DNA from: Candidatus Faecousia excrementipullorum
GTDB taxonomy: Bacteria > Bacillota > Clostridia > Oscillospirales > Oscillospiraceae
NCBI GenBank assembly: GCA_018712825.1
Contig: DVGG01000001.1
Location: 1 to 64,000 of the forward strand
Length of the DNA stretch: 64,000 nt
Reading direction: 5' to 3'
The notes under the pieces are model-generated. The model saw only the letters and a program-made list of their open reading frames with translations. It searched no databases and was not told the origin of the DNA. The translations under genes were made by a program, and so were the position numbers. Positions 38,146 through 47,879 of this stretch are shown piece by piece; the stretch's first letter is position 1, and the number at the start of each line of letters is the position of its first letter.

Positions 38146-38163
38146 ATGGATTCCTCCCCGTTT

Positions 38164-39387
38164 TCAGAAAGGCAGCAACTTACAGTAGGCCTTCTCAATA
38201 AAAGCCTCTGAGCCAAAGCTGCCGGATTTGAGTACAAAGTGGAAGTCTTCCCCGGTTTTTTTCAGAAGGGGGACTCCCGGCTCAATCTCCTGACCGATCT
38301 CCATGCCGGTAATCTCCATGGCGCGGCAGAAGGCGGCAGAGGTGTCCCCGCCCAGCACAATACACTTGCGGATCCCCCGGCGGCGGCACAGCTCCCGGGC
38401 TGCCCGAGCCATGATGGATGAGATATTTCCGGAGATTTCCACGTTGGAAATCCCTCGTGCAAGGGCTTTTTCCTTGGTTTCCCCCACTTTTTCCGGCTCC
38501 TGGGTGGTGTGAATCAGCACCAGGTTCTGCCGGTCAAAGCCGGCCTCCGCCCGGGAGAGCAAATCCTCCAGCACATCGGCGCCTTCCGCTACTGCCACCG
38601 TGTCCAGTTCTATCACAGGAAATCCCTGCCGGCGCAGGTATGCCACCTGGGCTATGGTCTGGGGCGTCAGGCTGCCTGCCATCGCCAGCACAGGCTCATG
38701 GCGCTCCATCTGCTCCTGCAGGCCCAGGTAATAGCCGATCTGGGCACTGCCGCAGACCACCTTCTCCCGGGCAATCACCCGGGCAATGAGGGCCAGGTCT
38801 TTTTCGTTCCGGGTGTCAAAAATCACATACTGATAGATCTGCCGGGCCTGCTCCAGGGCCTTTTTCAGGTGCTCGGCTCCTTTATCCAAATCCTCTACCG
38901 TAATGGCTCCTACCCGGCGCCGGGTCTGGCTTGCCAGAATCCGGCACATATCCGACTCTTTCATGGGATGCACCGGGTCGTTCCGGAACTGGGACTGGGC
39001 AAGCTCTACCCCATGGACATAGTGGATGCTGTTGATGGTGGTTCTTCCGTTTTCCGGGTAGCCGGGCACCACCACAGCAAAATCCTCTCCCAGGGCATCC
39101 AGCATGGCATCGAACTCGGCGCCGATGTTTCCCCGGAACACGGAGCATTGCTTGTCAAAATACCGGTCGCAGTCCGGGGCCAGCTTCACCGCATCGTATA
39201 CCCGGCGGTAGGCCTCCTTCGGTTCCAGAAACCGGGAGTCTGTATCCGCCACGCACACCGCCTCCCCGGCCTGAAACAGCGTTTCGGTTCCGCAGGTGTA
39301 GGTGACGGTTTTCAGGCCGCTTTTGGCGTACATCACTGCAATGTCATTGGCACCGGTGATGTCATCCGCCACAACCAAAGTTTTCAT
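38164..39387 (-). CDS. Four-carbon acid sugar kinase family protein (DUF1537)
   Basis: MKTLVVADDITGANDIAVMYAKSGL; LGGDTSAAFC. Confidence 0.9.
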   Translation of the reverse strand: MKTLVVADDITGANDIAVMYAKSGLKTVTYTCGTETLFQAGEAVCVADTDSRFLEPKEAYRRVYDAVKLAPDCDRYFDKQCSVFRGNIGAEFDAMLDALGEDFAVVVPGYPENGRTTINSIHYVHGVELAQSQFRNDPVHPMKESDMCRILASQTRRRVGAITVEDLDKGAEHLKKALEQARQIYQYVIFDTRNEKDLALIARVIAREKVVCGSAQIGYYLGLQEQMERHEPVLAMAGSLTPQTIAQVAYLRRQGFPVIELDTVAVAEGADVLEDLLSRAEAGFDRQNLVLIHTTQEPEKVGETKEKALARGISNVEISGNISSIMARAARELCRRRGIRKCIVLGGDTSAAFCRAMEITGMEIGQEIEPGVPLLKKTGEDFHFVLKSGSFGSEAFIEKAYCKLLPF

Positions 39388-39392
39388 ACTTC

Positions 39393-40838
39393 TCACTCCT
39401 TCTCCAGTCCCCCCAGGATTACCCGGTACCAGTGACAGTAACGGCGGTACCCCTCCTCATAGAGAGCCTGCCTCCGGGGGTCCGGGGCGTATCGGGCACC
39501 CAGGGTCATGCCCCGGGCAAATCGGCCGGCCTCAGGCCCTCCCTGCTGACAAAATACCATCAGGGTTACGGCGCCGGAAAGGGTTGCCTCCTTCTGGGCC
39601 AGGGTAAGCACCTGCCGTCCCAGAATGTCTGCCTTCCGCTGCATCCAGCCGGGGCTTTCTGTGGCCCCGCCCACGCTCAGCACCGGAAGCTCCGGTGCCC
39701 CGGCAGCTTCCAGCACCAGCCGTCCCTGGTAGCCCAGTCCCTCCACCACCGCCCGGAGCATATCCCGGTGATCGTGGCGGGGTTCCAGTCCCAGAAAGGC
39801 CGCCGGAAAGGTCTGCCGGCAGCAGGGGGTCCCCATGCCGGTAAGGGCCGGGAAGTACAGGATTCCCGTTGGCTCCCGGTTTTCCTCCAGATAAGCATTG
39901 AGGGTTTCATAGGAGAGCGGACCGCTCCCCTTGGTGCGGTACCACTCCACCGACAGCCCGGAGGCGCTGATATTGCCCATCCAGAACAGGCCGCCTCCGG
40001 GAAAAGGCCCGAAGCAGCAGCCGGTATCAAAATCCTGTTGGGTCAGAGGCCTTTGCGCAAGCTGCCCCAGGTAGGTTTCCGCTGTACCGCAGCTGTCGCA
40101 GATGCCCTGCCCCGCCGCCAGAGCCATACCGAAGGCGGCGCACACATGGTCATGGGCACCGATACACACCGGCACCCCTTCCCAACCCGGCAGGCAGCAG
40201 CTGCCCGCCGCGGCCCCGGAGGGGATGATCCGGGGAAAATTCTCCCGGGACAAGCCCCATTTCTCCAGAAAAGCCAGGTCAAAGTCCCCGGTTTCCAGAT
40301 GATAGGCGTAGGTTCTGGCAGCAAAGGTCGGCTCCGTCACCATCTGTCCGGTGAGCAGATACACCACATAGTCCACCGCCGACAGCCACACCGTTCCTTC
40401 TGCCCGGTGGTTTCCGTGGTCCAGCACCCAGCGGTACTTGTAAATGCCGTACTTGAAGCTGTTCCGAAGGCCGGTGGTGCAAAACCGCTCCCTGTCCGCC
40501 TCCGGGGAAAGCCTCTGGGCATAGGAAAGGGTCCGCCGGTCGTACCAGGGGATGATGGGGCTTAAAGGACTTCCGGAGGCTTTCTCCAGCGCCAGCCCCG
40601 CTTCCGCCATGCCTGTGACCACAATGCCCCGGGGTCGGGTGCTGGGCAGCCGCAGCCGTCCCAGCAGCTCTTCCAGAAGCGCCTCCACCTCCCGGGGGTC
40701 GTACACCGGGCCCAGGGGGTCGGGCTGGGTGGGGGTGGGAACCCGCTCCAGCTGGAGGAGGGTTCCATCCCCGTCAAACAGCCCCGCCTTCACATGGGTG
40801 GTGCCAAAATCCAAACCGATATAGGTCTGCATAGCCAT
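39393..40838 (-). CDS. FGGY-family carbohydrate kinase
   Basis: IGLDFGTTHVKAGLFD; AHDHVCAAFG; SVGGATESPGW. Confidence 0.9.
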   Translation of the reverse strand: MAMQTYIGLDFGTTHVKAGLFDGDGTLLQLERVPTPTQPDPLGPVYDPREVEALLEELLGRLRLPSTRPRGIVVTGMAEAGLALEKASGSPLSPIIPWYDRRTLSYAQRLSPEADRERFCTTGLRNSFKYGIYKYRWVLDHGNHRAEGTVWLSAVDYVVYLLTGQMVTEPTFAARTYAYHLETGDFDLAFLEKWGLSRENFPRIIPSGAAAGSCCLPGWEGVPVCIGAHDHVCAAFGMALAAGQGICDSCGTAETYLGQLAQRPLTQQDFDTGCCFGPFPGGGLFWMGNISASGLSVEWYRTKGSGPLSYETLNAYLEENREPTGILYFPALTGMGTPCCRQTFPAAFLGLEPRHDHRDMLRAVVEGLGYQGRLVLEAAGAPELPVLSVGGATESPGWMQRKADILGRQVLTLAQKEATLSGAVTLMVFCQQGGPEAGRFARGMTLGARYAPDPRRQALYEEGYRRYCHWYRVILGGLEKE

Positions 40839-40841
40839 GGC

Positions 40842-41489
40842 TCACAGCTTTTCCAGCTGGGCAACGCCGCTGACGGGACTGGTCAGCACCCGCGGCCGGG
40901 CAGACTCCGGCAGCAGAGGCAGGCACCGGGCCATGGAGGCCTGGGCCAACAGGAGAATTTCATTTTCTTCCAGCTGGCGGAGAATCTCCGCCGACACCAG
41001 CCGGTCATACCCCTCCAGGTCCCCGGACTGCAGCAGGGCTCCGGCCCCCTCTACCACGTGAGAGGTAACCTCCAGGGTCTTGCCTGCGGCTTTTGCTTTC
41101 CGCAGAATCAAATCTGTGGTAGGGCCCAGTGTGGAGGGCAGGGCTGCCAGCACGGCAATCCGGCTGCCGGCATTCACCGCCGCCTCTGCCATGGGGCCGT
41201 CAATCCGCAGCACCGGCACGGAGCAGAAGCTGCTGCCCTCCTCAATGACACCGCCGATGGAGGAGCAGGCACACAAAATGGCATCGGGCTTCAAAGTCTG
41301 GGCCATGGCAAGCTGGGTATACAGCCGGGCACGCACCCCCGGGGTAATGGCCCCAGCCTGATTGATTTCCGGCAGAATGCTGTCATCCAGAAGATTGGCA
41401 ACCTGCCAGGGCTGGGAGAGGTTCCCCACCAGCTGTCCCAAAGAAGGGATGGTGGCAGGGGTTGTATGGATAATCACCAGTTTTTTCAT
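40842..41489 (-). CDS. Aspartate/glutamate racemase family protein
   Basis: ILCACSSIGG and ILLLAQASMARCLP active-site regions. Confidence 0.8.
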   Translation of the reverse strand: MKKLVIIHTTPATIPSLGQLVGNLSQPWQVANLLDDSILPEINQAGAITPGVRARLYTQLAMAQTLKPDAILCACSSIGGVIEEGSSFCSVPVLRIDGPMAEAAVNAGSRIAVLAALPSTLGPTTDLILRKAKAAGKTLEVTSHVVEGAGALLQSGDLEGYDRLVSAEILRQLEENEILLLAQASMARCLPLLPESARPRVLTSPVSGVAQLEKL

Positions 41490-41503
41490 AGTAAATGCCC
41501 CTT

Positions 41504-42382
41504 TTATGCCTGATTGCTGGCAAAAAGATAATTTTCAATCCGGTCTTCCACCAGAGCCTGCACCGCTGCGGCGCCCCGCTCCAATTCCTCCCGGGGCAGG
41601 CGGAGCAGCTCTGCGTTGGGCATTCTGGTCACCCCCAGCTCCTTCTGGAAGGCCAGCTCCAGGTCCGTTGCAATGTTGATTTTGGCAATGCCGCCGATAC
41701 CGTCCAGGGCAATGGCCCGGTGTACCGTCTGTGCCGGCAGACCGGAGCCGCCGTGGAGCACCAGGGGCGCATTGGTCAAGGCACGAATCTTCTTCAGCCG
41801 GTCAAAGTCAATCTTGGGGTCCTTTACGGGATACACACCGTGGGCGGTGCCGATACTCACTGCCAGGGAGTCGCATCCGGAACGGGCCAAAAAGTCCGGA
41901 ACCTGCTCCGGCAGGGTGTAAAGGGCTTCGTCGCCGCCGGTTTCCAGCTTGTCGGCGCCGCCGATGTTCCCCAGTTCCGCCTCCACCGCCACATCCCGGT
42001 CATGGGCATATTCCACCACCTTCCGGGTCAGGGCGATATTCTCCTCGTAGGGCAGCTTGGAGCCGTCAATCATCACCGACTGGAAGCCTGCCTCAATGGC
42101 TTCAAACACGGTTTCCGGGTCATAGGTGTGGTCCAGATGGAGCACCACCGGCACCGTTACGCCCTCCACCGCCTGGTAAAAGGCCCGGGCAAATTCCTTT
42201 GCCGTGAGGGAAAACCACTTCAGCTCATTGGAGGAAATCTGCACCAGCACCGGAGCATTTTTCTTCTGGGCTGCCCGGACAACGGCAGAAATCAGCACCG
42301 TGTTCCGGGGAGAGAAGGAGCCCAGGGCATAGCCCTTCCGGTTGGCCCGGGCATAAGCTTCCAGAATCTCATTTCTTTTCAT
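41504..42382 (-). CDS. Class II (GatY/KbaY/Fba-like) ketose-bisphosphate aldolase
   Basis: VVLHLDHTYDPETV; VEAELGNIGGADK; LHGGSGLP. Confidence 0.9.
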   Translation of the reverse strand: MKRNEILEAYARANRKGYALGSFSPRNTVLISAVVRAAQKKNAPVLVQISSNELKWFSLTAKEFARAFYQAVEGVTVPVVLHLDHTYDPETVFEAIEAGFQSVMIDGSKLPYEENIALTRKVVEYAHDRDVAVEAELGNIGGADKLETGGDEALYTLPEQVPDFLARSGCDSLAVSIGTAHGVYPVKDPKIDFDRLKKIRALTNAPLVLHGGSGLPAQTVHRAIALDGIGGIAKINIATDLELAFQKELGVTRMPNAELLRLPREELERGAAAVQALVEDRIENYLFASNQA

Positions 42383-42403
42383 GTTACTTGCCTCCCAAAT
42401 TTT

Positions 42404-43000
42404 TTACCGGATGTGCCGGGGGTTGCCCAGCAGCTCCGCCCAGATGGAGGATTGGGCAATGTGCTCCGCCGTCTCACAGCGGCACAAGGCATCCTCCGGG
42501 TTCTTTCCGCAGCACAAAAGGCCGTGGTTTTGCAGCAAAATCGTATTGTAGCTCCCGGCAAAGGGGCGCACCGCCTCCACCAGCTCCCGGGAGCCTGCAG
42601 GGGCATAGGGTGCCAGGGCGGTACTGCCCACAATCTCCTTCATTTGCAGCAGGTAGTCCTCCGGGATGGGTCTGCCGGCAATGGCATAGGCACAACAGGC
42701 CACCGGGTGGGCGTGGATGATACATTTCACATCCGGCCGGGCTTCATAAATCATTTTGTGGAGGGGAAATTCCTTGGTTACTCTCCCCTGTCCCTCCAAA
42801 AGGCTTCCGGACATGTCCGTCACCAGCATATCCTCCGGTGCGAGGCTGCCTTTGTGCCGGGAGGAGGGGGTGATGACCAGGAGGTCATCAACTCCCCGGA
42901 TGCTTACATTTCCCTCGGAGCCGGCAAGAATCCCGGATTCATACAGCCTCCGGCACAGCCGGGACAATTCTTCTCTTTCCGCTTCCAGCATGCCAATCAC
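42404..43000 (-). CDS. Class II aldolase/adducin family protein
   Basis: GSEGNVSIR, IIHAHPVACCAYA, LLQNHGLLCCG. Confidence 0.9.
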   Translation of the reverse strand: MIGMLEAEREELSRLCRRLYESGILAGSEGNVSIRGVDDLLVITPSSRHKGSLAPEDMLVTDMSGSLLEGQGRVTKEFPLHKMIYEARPDVKCIIHAHPVACCAYAIAGRPIPEDYLLQMKEIVGSTALAPYAPAGSRELVEAVRPFAGSYNTILLQNHGLLCCGKNPEDALCRCETAEHIAQSSIWAELLGNPRHIR

Positions 43001-45417
43001 TCCAATTCCAACAGGTTGGTCTCTGTCCAGGTGTCTGCATCCACCCGGAGGGTCTTGATCTCCCAGGGAGTGAAGGTCAGGATCTTTTCCGCAGACAGGA
43101 AGGGCAGCGCCACTTTCGCCTGGGCAGGCTGTCCGGTGGTCTCCCGGAGCCGCACCACCACGCCCTTCCCATCCTCGGCAGCTTTGAGAACCGTCAGCTG
43201 CACCTGAGAGGTGGACACAGAGGCGAAGGATGCCTTCTGGGGAAGGATGCCCGGGTGATAGGTTTCAAAAAGGGCAATGGGCTTTGCCAGCATGGTCTGG
43301 GAAAGCTGGGCTGTCCGGGACTGCTCCCAGCTGCCCGTATGGGGATACAGGGCATAGGTAAACTCGCTCATCCCCTGGTCAATATAGTCATAGGTGATGT
43401 TCTCATCCGGCACGTAGGGGGTATGGTGGGCAAAAATGGGGCTGCGGAGCACCGTCAGGTATGCCTCCTGGTTCAAGGTGCTGCAGGCCGAACGGGTATC
43501 CGTCAGGATGGAAAGGCCGGCAATGGCAGTTTCCATGCCCGGGTTGGTGCCCTCCAGATCCATGAACTTCTCCATGGGAAATTCCTGGCCGTTGGGCTCC
43601 CGGCCCACCACGCCGTAGGGAATTTCGTAGGAGCAGCGCAGGTAATTCAGCTGCATGGGGAACCGGAGCTTCAGCATCTTCATCTTTTCCTGCCAGTCCA
43701 CCCGCACCCGGACATAGACCTGGGGCAGGGCCCGGTAGAGGATAAAGTCCTGCTGCAAAGTGGACTTTCCGTACCGGTAGACAGCACGGATGACTTTCCG
43801 CACGGAACCGGATTCCAGGCAGAACATCCGCTCCAGGGCGAAGGTGCCTGCCTCCCGGTCAAACTGATACACCCCGTGGGACCAGGTGTCGCTTTGGTCG
43901 TCTATCACCACCGGGATGGCTGCGGGTGCCTTGAAGAACTGGGTGCCGTCGGCCTTGTTTTCCAGGGCGGCAATGCCGCCGGTGGTCTCGTCCATGGCAA
44001 GGCTTACAAAGGCATTTTCCAGGGCGAGGGCGGTATCTGCCTCCTGCTGGGGATTTTCCAGATTTTCCCGGATGGCCAGCCGGTACACCCGGTAGCCCAG
44101 AGCCGGCAGCTGTGCCACAAACACCATCCGGCTTCTGCCGTTGCAGGCTGCCTCAGACTGGACCAGCTGGTAGGGAATCAGGTGGTTTTCTTCATCCAGC
44201 AGCACCGTGTGGGGCTTGGGGGTGACCATCTCCACCTCCACCGGAAGCTTCCCTTCAAAGGCATTGGGGTTAAACACCACCAGGGGCCGCATGCCCTCTT
44301 CCTTGGGGATGTCAATGCTCCAGGTAAGCCTTTGCAAAGCGCCGTTGGCTGCGTGGTCGGCGATGGTGGCGGCATAGCCGTACTCCTGCAGGGCATCCTC
44401 ACAGGCAGAACGGATGCTGGTGCCGGCCATAATGTCATGGAACTGATTGAACAGCACCGTTTTCCAGGCCTTGGTCAGCTCCTCCATGGGATAGGGGTAA
44501 TCCCGGAGGGCATTGGCAAGAACCGACAGCTTTTCCGCTGTCAGGAGCTTCTCCTCCGTGCGGCGGTTGGCGGCCTTGATCCGCATCTCTGCGCTGTAAC
44601 AGCCGCTGGAATGGTGCAGCAGCTCTCCGTATACCTTGGGAAGGGCCTTGCGGCTTTCCCGCACCTCCCGGAAATACCGGTCGGGAGAGGAGAGCACCAG
44701 CTCCGGCAGATCCTGCCGCTGGTTCATCTCGTGCAGGCTCTTGATATTTTTTACTGTGGGAGCGCCGCCGTGGTTCCCCACGCCGTAAAAGCTCATCATC
44801 TGCGCCCCTTCCTCTTTCATCAGGTTGGCGCAGCGCTCCACATGGCCTGCCAGCTGGTCCGGCCAGGAGCAGTATTCAAAGGGAATCCGGTAAGCCATGA
44901 CCGTGGAGCCGTCGGGGGCTTCCCAGGTAAAGGTCTCCCCTTCCAGGTGCTTTTCGTGACGGCCGGGGCGCATGAACACATAGCCGTCCATTCCCTGCTT
45001 TTTCAGTATCTGGGGCAGCATGGCATTGTGGCCGAAGCTGTCCACATTGTAGCCGAACTCTGCCATTTTTCCGAATTTCTCCAGGAAGTACCGCTGGGCA
45101 TACAGGCCCTGGCGGACAAAGGACTCCCCGTCCGGGGCGTTGCAGTCCGGCTGAATCCACCAGCCGCCTGCCAGCACCCACCGGCCTTCCGCCACCCGCT
45201 TGCGGATTTCCTCAAACATCTGGGGGTCGTTCTCCTCAATCCAGGCGTAGTAGGCCCCGGCGCTGCAGGTGAAGATAAAGTCGTCAAACTCCTCCATCCG
45301 GTCCAGGGCGGAGCGGAAGGTGGCCTTGATTTCCTGGAAGCCCTCCTGCCAGCGCCACAGCCATACCGGGTCGATATGGGCGTTTCCAATCATATGCATT
45401 TTCTTAGCCTTTTCCAT
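42997..45417 (-). CDS. GH38 alpha-mannosidase
   Basis: MIGNAHIDPVWLWRWQEG; GYNVDSFGHNAMLPQIL. Confidence 0.95.
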   Translation of the reverse strand: MEKAKKMHMIGNAHIDPVWLWRWQEGFQEIKATFRSALDRMEEFDDFIFTCSAGAYYAWIEENDPQMFEEIRKRVAEGRWVLAGGWWIQPDCNAPDGESFVRQGLYAQRYFLEKFGKMAEFGYNVDSFGHNAMLPQILKKQGMDGYVFMRPGRHEKHLEGETFTWEAPDGSTVMAYRIPFEYCSWPDQLAGHVERCANLMKEEGAQMMSFYGVGNHGGAPTVKNIKSLHEMNQRQDLPELVLSSPDRYFREVRESRKALPKVYGELLHHSSGCYSAEMRIKAANRRTEEKLLTAEKLSVLANALRDYPYPMEELTKAWKTVLFNQFHDIMAGTSIRSACEDALQEYGYAATIADHAANGALQRLTWSIDIPKEEGMRPLVVFNPNAFEGKLPVEVEMVTPKPHTVLLDEENHLIPYQLVQSEAACNGRSRMVFVAQLPALGYRVYRLAIRENLENPQQEADTALALENAFVSLAMDETTGGIAALENKADGTQFFKAPAAIPVVIDDQSDTWSHGVYQFDREAGTFALERMFCLESGSVRKVIRAVYRYGKSTLQQDFILYRALPQVYVRVRVDWQEKMKMLKLRFPMQLNYLRCSYEIPYGVVGREPNGQEFPMEKFMDLEGTNPGMETAIAGLSILTDTRSACSTLNQEAYLTVLRSPIFAHHTPYVPDENITYDYIDQGMSEFTYALYPHTGSWEQSRTAQLSQTMLAKPIALFETYHPGILPQKASFASVSTSQVQLTVLKAAEDGKGVVVRLRETTGQPAQAKVALPFLSAEKILTFTPWEIKTLRVDADTWTETNLLELE

Positions 45418-45435
45418 ATATGTGTCCTTTCCGCC

Positions 45436-47847
45436 TCAGTCCTGAGGCTCCTCCAGAAGGTTCACCCTTTGGAGCTTTCCGGCTTCGAACCGGAAGGTTT
45501 CAATGGCATAGTGCCCCAGGGTGATGGGGAAGGTATTTTCTCCGATTCGCAAGGTGGCCTCCGTGTCCAGGCCGTCGGTTTCCAGCAGCCGAAGAATCAT
45601 GCCGCCCCCGGTTTCCGCTTTCTTCACCAGCACAGGACGCACATTGGCCTTGTCTACCCCGATAAAGCCCTCCCGGATGTCTGCCCCCTTCTGGGGGTTC
45701 CGGTGTACCGAATCCATCAGGTACTGACATTTTACCGTCAGCCGCTCCGCCAGACCGTACAGGTCACTGCCGGAGGCCGGGGCCTTATGGGGCCGGAGCA
45801 AAAGCTTTACCCGATGCTCCCCCAGGTCGGTGTACTCGTAGGTTTCCACCTGGTTATACCAGTCCTTGCTGTTGCCCTGGGCAAAGATGGCGCTGCGGGT
45901 GAGGGTCAGCCGCACCTCATTGCCCACCAGGTTGAAAGCATACTTGCTGTCGTTGGCAATGGTCAGTCCGGAGCCCTTTTCCTCCGCTGCATCCAGGAAC
46001 CGGTGCATATTGAACTCCGTCTCCGCCTCATAGGGACGGTGATGGACACCGTAGGCGGTTTCGGCGGTGGTGGAAGCAATGGCCGGCATGGGCAGGGCCA
46101 GCTTCATCAGGTGCCAGGGATGGTTGAACCGCAGCAGCAGCTCCACCTGCAAAGCATCTGCACCTTTTTCCAGAACATAGTGCATCTCTGCCCGGGTTTC
46201 CTCAAAGTGGCTGCGTACCCGGATTACCTCCCGGAGGGAACCGCTTTCGATTTTCTCCATGGAATCCAGGGTGAATGCCACCTGCCGGTCCTCATAAATC
46301 CGGCCCTGGAGGCCGCCCCAGGCATCCCGCTCATCCCGGTACAGGCACAGCCTTACGGGGGCGGACAGGCTCTCATACCCGGTTTCCAGCTGGGTCAGCC
46401 GTGCAAGGCCGCCGGTGGCCGGGTCAAAGGAGGCCCGGATAATGCTGTTGTCCAGGGTCAGGCAGTGGGGGTTCTGAATCTCAAAGTGGTCATTTTCCAA
46501 AAGTGCGGCCTTATCCCGGGACACATAGAACACCTGCACCCCGTAGGCGGGAACCTCTGCCTGGAACAGGAATCTGCGCCGTCCCCCCAGGGTGGTGTGG
46601 CGCACCTTGGCATCGGTATGAATCCGCTGATAAGGAACCTCGTTCCCTTTGTCGTCCATCAGCTTCAGGTTGTCCTGGCAGAACCATTCCAGCTCTGCCT
46701 CCACCAGGCCCCGGTAGGGCTGGCTGGAAGCATTGCAGACAAACAGAGGGAAGCCGTAGTCTCCCGTGGGAATTTGCTGGCACAGTTTCTGCATGGCAAT
46801 TCCCCGGATAATCCCCGCCTGGGCGCTGACGGAAGCCATCTGCATCATAGCCTCGTCCCGTCCCGCCCGGATGGTGGTGCCCCCAAAGGTATCGTGGAAT
46901 TCATTGAACAGAAGGAGCTTCCAGAGATTTTTCATCTGGGCCGTCTCCGGCATCCAGCCGCCCCCTGCCAGCTGCACCATGCCCATGAGCCGGTCTGCCT
47001 CCATAAGCCGCTGCTCTGTCTGGCGGTACAGACGCTTGAAGGGGGCGTCGATGCTGTAGCAGCCGGGGTTGATTTTTTCAAAGGGCCCGGTAAGGGTGGG
47101 CTGATTTTCCGTATCTGCCTCCCGGAAGAAGGTATCCAGGGTGGCAAAGTGAAGCCGGGTATCCGGGAAGCTGTCCTTCAGGCTGCGGATGCTCTCGATA
47201 TTGGCCTTGGTGGGGCCGCCGCCGTGGTCTCCCACGCCGTAAAAGACCGCCATCTTGTCCCACTGGGGTGTCCGGTCCAGGGTATCCTGGATGTTTTTCA
47301 CTGTGGGGTCGTGGAACCAGGTGGTGTACTCCCCCGGCAGGCACAGGGCCTGCACCCGGCTGCCGTCCGGCCCCTCCCAGCAGAACAGAGACTGCTGAAT
47401 CCGGGGGCGCATGAACACATATGTGTCCATGCCGGACTTGGAGAGAATCTGGGGCAGGGCACCGCTGTGTCCAAAGCTGTCGATGTTAAAGCCGATATGG
47501 CAGCGGACACCCAGCTTCTCCTGCAAATAGTGCTGCCCGTAAAGTCCGTGGCGGACAAAGGCCTCGCCGCAGGGGAGCAGGCAGTCCGGCTCGATGAACC
47601 AGCCCCCTACCAGCTCCATCCGCCCCTCCTGAATCCGCTCCTTCAGCCGGGAGAACAGCTCCGGGTCAATCCGCTCAATCCACTCCAGAAATGCGGTGGA
47701 GGAGCAGGTGAACCGGAACTCCGGATATTCCTCCATCCGGTCCAGGGCAGAGGACAAGGTGGCCTTGACCTCCTGCATACCCTCCTCCCAGGTCCAGAAC
47801 CACACCGGGTCGATGTGGGAGTTGCCAATCATGTATAAGTCTTTCAT
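45436..47847 (-). CDS. GH38 alpha-mannosidase (second paralogue)
   Basis: MIGNSHIDPVWFWTWEEG; GFNIDSFGHSGALPQIL. Confidence 0.95.
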   Translation of the reverse strand: MKDLYMIGNSHIDPVWFWTWEEGMQEVKATLSSALDRMEEYPEFRFTCSSTAFLEWIERIDPELFSRLKERIQEGRMELVGGWFIEPDCLLPCGEAFVRHGLYGQHYLQEKLGVRCHIGFNIDSFGHSGALPQILSKSGMDTYVFMRPRIQQSLFCWEGPDGSRVQALCLPGEYTTWFHDPTVKNIQDTLDRTPQWDKMAVFYGVGDHGGGPTKANIESIRSLKDSFPDTRLHFATLDTFFREADTENQPTLTGPFEKINPGCYSIDAPFKRLYRQTEQRLMEADRLMGMVQLAGGGWMPETAQMKNLWKLLLFNEFHDTFGGTTIRAGRDEAMMQMASVSAQAGIIRGIAMQKLCQQIPTGDYGFPLFVCNASSQPYRGLVEAELEWFCQDNLKLMDDKGNEVPYQRIHTDAKVRHTTLGGRRRFLFQAEVPAYGVQVFYVSRDKAALLENDHFEIQNPHCLTLDNSIIRASFDPATGGLARLTQLETGYESLSAPVRLCLYRDERDAWGGLQGRIYEDRQVAFTLDSMEKIESGSLREVIRVRSHFEETRAEMHYVLEKGADALQVELLLRFNHPWHLMKLALPMPAIASTTAETAYGVHHRPYEAETEFNMHRFLDAAEEKGSGLTIANDSKYAFNLVGNEVRLTLTRSAIFAQGNSKDWYNQVETYEYTDLGEHRVKLLLRPHKAPASGSDLYGLAERLTVKCQYLMDSVHRNPQKGADIREGFIGVDKANVRPVLVKKAETGGGMILRLLETDGLDTEATLRIGENTFPITLGHYAIETFRFEAGKLQRVNLLEEPQD

Positions 47848-47879
47848 AGTATCCCTCCGTGGGTGCTTCCGGCCTGGGG

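Noticed and set aside
43255-47838. 1527-aa plus-strand ORF opposite the GH38 genes
   Set aside because: Antisense to two convincing GH38 genes; composition is typical of GC-rich shadow ORFs, with no recognisable domain.
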